The notes below the pieces were generated by a model. That model saw nothing but the letters and a program-made list of their open reading frames with translations, did not search any database and was not told where the DNA came from. The position numbers and the translations under genes were made by a program. 18,797 bases of DNA from an uncultured Lachnobacterium sp. (lineage in GTDB: Bacteria; Bacillota; Clostridia; Lachnospirales; Lachnospiraceae): assembly GCA_945971355.1 (NCBI GenBank), contig CAMFPD010000018.1, positions 1 through 18,797 on the forward strand, given 5' to 3'. This document shows, in pieces, positions 14,941-18,797 of the stretch (its first letter is position 1; each line of letters begins with the position of its first letter).

Positions 14941-16265
14941 TTTTCGTCATCCTTTCGCTCTCTTGTAATGAATTTAAGAGCCGTTCCCCTAAATCCAAAT
15001 GTATCTCTAATTCTATTCTCAAGATATCTCGTATATGAGAAATGCATAAGATTTTTATCATTTACAAACACAACAAATGTTGGCGGTTTAACTGAAACCT
15101 GTGTGACATAATATATTCTAAGTCTCTTGCCCTTATCTGTTGGTGGTTGCTGCATAGCTACTGCTTCAGCAACAATTTCATTAAGTACACCTGTTGCAAC
15201 TCTCATTGAATTATTCTCGATGACAACATCAATCATCTCAAAAATCTTGTTAACACGCTGCCCTGACTTTGCAGAAATAAACATAATTTCTGCATATGGC
15301 ATAAAGCTTAAAATCTGACGAATTTTCTCTGTATGTTTCTTCACAGAGCTGTTATCTTTCTCAATGGCATCCCATTTGTTGACAGCAATAATAATTCCTT
15401 TTCCTCTGTCGTGGGCAATTCCTGCAATTTTAGCATCCTGCTCAGTAACTCCCTCTGTGGCATCAATAACAAGGATAACCACATCAGCTCTCTCTACTGC
15501 CGTAACCGCGCGGATAATACTGTATCTTTCAATATCCTCCTTGATTTTGCTCTTTCTTCTGAGTCCTGCAGTATCTATAAAAATATATTCTTTGCCATTG
15601 TATTTGACATCAGTGTCAATTGCATCGCGAGTAGTTCCTGCAATATCAGAAACAATAACTCTGTCTTCCTGTGCAAGTCTGTTAATCAGACTTGATTTTC
15701 CTACGTTTGGTTTACCGATAATGGCAACCTTTGGTCTGTCATCCTCTTCCTCTTCACCAGCATCCTCCGGGAAATATTTTACAACCTGGTCTAACATATC
15801 TCCAAGACCAAGCATAGCTGATGCGGATACCGGGTATGGATCGCCTATTCCAAGATTATAGAATTCATACACATCTGGCATAAATTTCTCGAAGCTATCC
15901 ACCTTGTTTACAACAAGAACAACTGGCTTTTTTGACCTTCGAAGCATATCCGCAACCTTTGAATCAGAATCCTGAAGTCCCTGACGCACATCTGTAATAA
16001 ACATAATCACATCTGCTGTGTCTATTGCAATCTGAGCCTGCTCTCTCATCTGAGAAAGTATAATATCTCCACTATCTGGCTCTATTCCACCTGTATCAAT
16101 AAGTGTAAAATTATAATTAAGCCATGACACATCTGCGTATATTCTATCTCTGGTAACACCAGGAGTATCCTTAACAATTGATATTCTCTCTCCTGCGAGT
16201 GTATTAAACAATGTTGATTTTCCCACATTAGGGCGACCTACAATGGCCACTACTGGTTTACTCAT
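14937..16265 (-). CDS. der: Ribosome-assembly GTPase Der (EngA)
   Basis: An essential GTPase with two tandem G domains that acts in late 50S subunit maturation. It has 442 aa. First G domain: GRPNVGKST (10-18), DTGG (57-60), NKVD (120-123). An acidic linker EEEEDD (171-176) follows. Second G domain: GKPNVGKSS (184-192), DTAG (231-234), NKWD (296-299), SAKSG (331-335). The KH-like domain occupies about 350-442. AGGAG lies 5 nt before the ATG. It is preceded at 16 bp by the DUF512 gene and overlaps plsY by 4 bp, an order often seen in Clostridia. Confidence 0.97.
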   Translation of the reverse strand: MSKPVVAIVGRPNVGKSTLFNTLAGERISIVKDTPGVTRDRIYADVSWLNYNFTLIDTGGIEPDSGDIILSQMREQAQIAIDTADVIMFITDVRQGLQDSDSKVADMLRRSKKPVVLVVNKVDSFEKFMPDVYEFYNLGIGDPYPVSASAMLGLGDMLDQVVKYFPEDAGEEEEDDRPKVAIIGKPNVGKSSLINRLAQEDRVIVSDIAGTTRDAIDTDVKYNGKEYIFIDTAGLRRKSKIKEDIERYSIIRAVTAVERADVVILVIDATEGVTEQDAKIAGIAHDRGKGIIIAVNKWDAIEKDNSSVKKHTEKIRQILSFMPYAEIMFISAKSGQRVNKIFEMIDVVIENNSMRVATGVLNEIVAEAVAMQQPPTDKGKRLRIYYVTQVSVKPPTFVVFVNDKNLMHFSYTRYLENRIRDTFGFRGTALKFITRERKDDEK

Positions 16266-16281
16266 ATAATCTCCTATTCTT

Positions 16282-17631
16282 CTACTCTTCGATACCTAGC
16301 ATTTCCATAAGTAAATCTCGACCGCTTGATTTTACAATATCGACAGATACTTGTAAAGCCTTTTCAACCTCTTCAAGAGTCCAATCATCAAGAAACACCT
16401 GCTCTCCCATTCTAAGCATATTGCATGGTATAGATACTCTCTCCATTATTCCATGCTCCTTCAGCTGGGCTACCATATCCTGGGCTGTTATTAATCCTGA
16501 TACGGTGATTCTCTCTCCAAAAAAATCATTTCTGATTGCTACAACATCCACCTTGTACTCTGGGAACTCCTTCATAAAGGTGTCAGCCATCTCAGCGATA
16601 AACGGAGCAGCCAACCGTCCTGAAACAAGAGTAACCGACTTCTTAGGACTTGTTTTTTCCAGGTACTGAGTTCTATTGGCACAGACCTCTTCAAGAGACT
16701 CCGTAAATTCTGTCATCAGAAGCCTGAGCATTCCAACACCATTTTCAAGCTGGATATATCCATCATATCTCTCCTCCTCCGGAAGAGAAAGCTCTGCAGT
16801 CAGATACCATTCGTCAGAGGCCTGCACAAAATGAACCCCGTGCTTTTCATAACATATCTTCTGCCATTTTTCTATGATTGAGATAACCTCTCTTGCATCT
16901 TCCTTCTCAAATGGTTCAAGGGGATACAGCCCATCTCTGTATTTTGTAAGTCCAACTGGTACAACCGACAGACTTTCCATATGTGGCATATATTCCACCA
17001 AATCACTTATTGTTCTCTCTAACTCAGCGCCATCATTAACACCCTTGCAGAGAACAATCTGACCATTCATTTCTATTTGTGCTTCATATAGCTTATCAAT
17101 TTTTTTGAGTGCCTCTCCCGCAAAACGATTATGAAGCATCTTACATCTAAGCTCTGGATTTGTAGTATGCACAGAAATATTAATTGGTGCAAGCTTATAC
17201 TGGATTATTCTGTCAAGGTCCTTGTCCTTCATATTCGTTAATGTAATATAATTTCCCTGTAAAAATGACAATCTTGAATCATCATCCTTAAAATACAAGG
17301 TATCCCTCATCCCTGGTGGCATCTGGTCTATAAAGCAAAACATACACTTATTTGTACAGGATTTGTAATCATCCATAAGACCATTCTCAAATTCTATTCC
17401 AAGGTCCTCATTATAATCCTTCTCAATTTCAAGCTCCCATTCTTCACCATTCTTTTTGAGCACAAGAAGAACGAGATAGTCATCATTGATTAAGTAATGG
17501 TAATCAAATACATCTTCCATCTCGTTCCCGTTGATTGATAAAAGGGTATCTCCTGGCTCAAGCTCCAGTTCTTCGGCTATACTGCCAGGCTCAATTTTGT
17601 AAATTACATGTTTTTTAATTTCTCTTTCCAT
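16282..17631 (-). CDS. PDZ/radical-SAM-like DUF512 protein (TIGR03279-type family)
   Basis: A protein of 449 aa from ATG 17631. An N-terminal PDZ-like domain (IEPGSIAEELELEPGDTLLSINGNE) is followed by the cysteine triad SCTNKCMFCFIDQ, in CX3CX2C spacing as in radical SAM enzymes (Cys92, Cys96, Cys99 from this start). The C-terminal DUF512 region contains VPVGLTKYRDGLYPLEPF and the conserved NDFFGERITVSGLITAQD. This probably means an Fe-S cluster and S-adenosylmethionine chemistry, but I know of no established substrate. The family is recurrently next to der in Firmicutes, which hints at a link to ribosome or cell-envelope assembly. A second possible start (ATG 17640) lies within the TATAAT of the predicted promoter. 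Neither ATG has a good ribosome site. Confidence 0.88.
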   Translation of the reverse strand: MEREIKKHVIYKIEPGSIAEELELEPGDTLLSINGNEMEDVFDYHYLINDDYLVLLVLKKNGEEWELEIEKDYNEDLGIEFENGLMDDYKSCTNKCMFCFIDQMPPGMRDTLYFKDDDSRLSFLQGNYITLTNMKDKDLDRIIQYKLAPINISVHTTNPELRCKMLHNRFAGEALKKIDKLYEAQIEMNGQIVLCKGVNDGAELERTISDLVEYMPHMESLSVVPVGLTKYRDGLYPLEPFEKEDAREVISIIEKWQKICYEKHGVHFVQASDEWYLTAELSLPEEERYDGYIQLENGVGMLRLLMTEFTESLEEVCANRTQYLEKTSPKKSVTLVSGRLAAPFIAEMADTFMKEFPEYKVDVVAIRNDFFGERITVSGLITAQDMVAQLKEHGIMERVSIPCNMLRMGEQVFLDDWTLEEVEKALQVSVDIVKSSGRDLLMEMLGIEE

Positions 17632-17638
17632 GTAAATC

Positions 17639-17666
17639 ATTATACCACAATTATCACATTATTCAA
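17639..17666 (-). promoter_or_regulatory. Probable extended -10 promoter for the DUF512-der-plsY-gpsA operon
   Basis: On the minus strand TTGAAT (17666-17661, 4/6) is followed after 16 nt by a perfect TATAAT (17644-17639) with an upstream TG, giving the extended form TGGTATAAT. The expected transcription start, about 7 nt downstream, falls at or next to the A of ATG 17631. The message would then be leaderless or nearly so. Confidence 0.5.
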
Positions 17667-17670
17667 TTCT

Positions 17671-18797
17671 TTACCACTGTTCCGGATAAACATGCAGCAG
17701 ATCAGCTGACTCAATTACTCCTGTATCAACTAAAGCATTTAGTATATTGGTACATTCCGGACCAAATGAAAAATATATGGTTCTGGAGTCTTCGTAGTCA
17801 GCGTACGCACTGTACTTATAATCATACTCATAATCGTCATAAGAATTATCGGATGAAGAAACTACTGAAGCCTTTTTATCCAGATAGAAGTCAAAGGATA
17901 AATCAGATGAGTAGGCTACTGGATTTTCCTCCCCAGTCACAAAATAATTATAATTACTCAAATTATATTTCTGAACATTTCCCTCATCTATATCTTTTAA
18001 AAATGCTTCATATATTATCTCTGCATCATTCTGGTCAATTATAACATCGGTTATCCATGAAACCTCCTCATCATAGAGAGAAAGCCTTCCACATATGATA
18101 TTACCAATATTTGTTCCTAAGATATATTGTTTAAAATTATCTGGATTATTCTCAGCTTCACAGATTTTTGTCACAATTTCCTTGCTTTCTTCAATTCTTG
18201 GTATACAGTATCCTCTTGATATTTTTTTGCCATTTTTTAGAGTATAGTAAATACTCGTATAACATGAATCCTCATATTTCTTATCAAATACGTCCTTATT
18301 TTCCAGGATACTCTTGTGCATTTCTATAGCTTCATCAACCAGGTCTCCGGAATATGTTATCTCATATTCCATCCAAAAGCTTACACTTTCCACTTCATCT
18401 GCCTCTGGAATATAATTCTGTATATATGTGCTGTATCCGCAGGCCCCTCCATAAAGGATGATAATAAATGCTGCAAAGCATCCGCATTCTTTCCACACCT
18501 TTTTCCCAAAGACCTTGAATTTTTTCTGTACAAACATTTCTGCAATGAAAAAGAATACAACACCAAAAACTATTGAAAATATTGCCAAAAAGTATTTTGA
18601 TGTCAGAATATCAAAATCCATCAAAATCTGCGCAATGACTATTCCTAGTCCAAAGCCACCGCAACATCCAACTCCCCATCTGAAAATTGGTTTAATAAAA
18701 GAAAATGCCAACAAATCCCCTGCACTTTCAATATTTCTCTTTTTGTAGAATACTGCTGCCGCAATCATTAAGACTATGGCAAATATTGCATAATATA
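17671..18797 (-). CDS. Membrane protein, probable ABC-2-type permease component with DUF6449-like C-terminal domain (5' truncated)
   Basis: The reading frame stays open to the window edge. The residues before Met at 18768 (YYAIFAIVL) continue a membrane segment, so that Met is internal and the true start lies outside. About 375 residues are visible. Four hydrophobic segments are seen: the edge segment, about 18 residues after KPIFRWGVG, YFLAIFSIVFGVVFFFIAEM, and AAFIIILYGGACGYS. Between the first two, YKKRNIESAGDLLAFSFIKP resembles the YRxRxxExAGDxxAF..KP signature of Firmicute ABC-2-type permeases. The remaining 250 residues are a soluble domain, probably extracytoplasmic, with an acidic Tyr/Asp-rich stretch. 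If right, a partner ATPase would lie further right. The assignment is by remembered family resemblance. Confidence 0.65.
   Translation of the reverse strand, partial: YYAIFAIVLMIAAAVFYKKRNIESAGDLLAFSFIKPIFRWGVGCCGGFGLGIVIAQILMDFDILTSKYFLAIFSIVFGVVFFFIAEMFVQKKFKVFGKKVWKECGCFAAFIIILYGGACGYSTYIQNYIPEADEVESVSFWMEYEITYSGDLVDEAIEMHKSILENKDVFDKKYEDSCYTSIYYTLKNGKKISRGYCIPRIEESKEIVTKICEAENNPDNFKQYILGTNIGNIICGRLSLYDEEVSWITDVIIDQNDAEIIYEAFLKDIDEGNVQKYNLSNYNYFVTGEENPVAYSSDLSFDFYLDKKASVVSSSDNSYDDYEYDYKYSAYADYEDSRTIYFSFGPECTNILNALVDTGVIESADLLHVYPEQW

Noticed and set aside
681..18748. Many open frames of 60-165 codons on the plus strand
   Set aside because: They lie opposite well-supported minus-strand genes, have no consistent ribosome sites and show no recognisable domains. 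They are antisense shadows.
1..18797. tRNA, rRNA, CRISPR, riboswitch or IS element
   Set aside because: I found no cloverleaf-like, spaced-repeat or transposase signature, and no leader resembling a riboswitch class I know; the only direct repeat I found is the 55-bp edge duplication.

Overview
The window looks like a chromosomal segment of a low-GC, anaerobic Firmicute, most likely of the Lachnospiraceae (Roseburia/Butyrivibrio/Eubacterium-like). The reasons are AT-rich DNA, strong AGGAGG-type ribosome binding sites, the DUF512-der-plsY-gpsA gene order, an orphan MsmX/UgpC sugar ATPase and a second type IIA topoisomerase pair. The genus is inference; no rRNA or tRNA gene is present to anchor it. 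All 14 protein genes lie on the minus strand, so the window reads right to left. I see no tRNA, rRNA, IS element, phage gene or CRISPR array. Both ends cut through genes.

Right part (18797 to about 12158). A truncated membrane protein, probably an ABC-2-type permease with a DUF6449-like tail, is followed by a tightly packed run: a PDZ/radical-SAM/DUF512 protein, the ribosome-assembly GTPase Der, the glycerol-phosphate acyltransferase PlsY, glycerol-3-phosphate dehydrogenase GpsA, dUTPase, and an orotate-phosphoribosyltransferase-like protein. Gaps are -4 to +24 bp, so this is probably one operon joining ribosome maturation, phospholipid precursor synthesis (GpsA makes the G3P that PlsY acylates) and nucleotide housekeeping. 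It ends in a 176-bp intergenic region with a large imperfect hairpin.

Middle part (11981 to 5457). A stand-alone carbohydrate ABC ATPase (MsmX/UgpC type) with its own terminator is followed by a CdaR/PucR-type sugar-diacid regulator. The regulator runs directly into a gyrB/parE-like and gyrA/parC-like gene pair that closes with a clear terminator. The A subunit is short (744 aa) and has no GyrA box, which suggests a topoisomerase IV-like decatenase.

Left part (5336 to 1). A HAD-family phosphatase and a CPBP-type intramembrane protease form a two-gene operon ending in a long terminator. After that comes the glutamate synthase large-subunit gene (gltB), whose probable promoter carries a GC-rich 16-bp palindrome in its spacer. 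The gltB 3' end is missing, and the first 55 bases of the window exactly repeat bases 396-450 out of frame, which most likely marks an assembly join at the contig end.

Most of the window is conserved housekeeping sequence. I did not find a new defence or mobile system. The most interesting leads are the PRTase-like protein with a degenerate active site, the regulator coupled to the topoisomerase pair, the operator-like palindrome at gltB, the possibly leaderless DUF512 gene, and the chimeric window edge.
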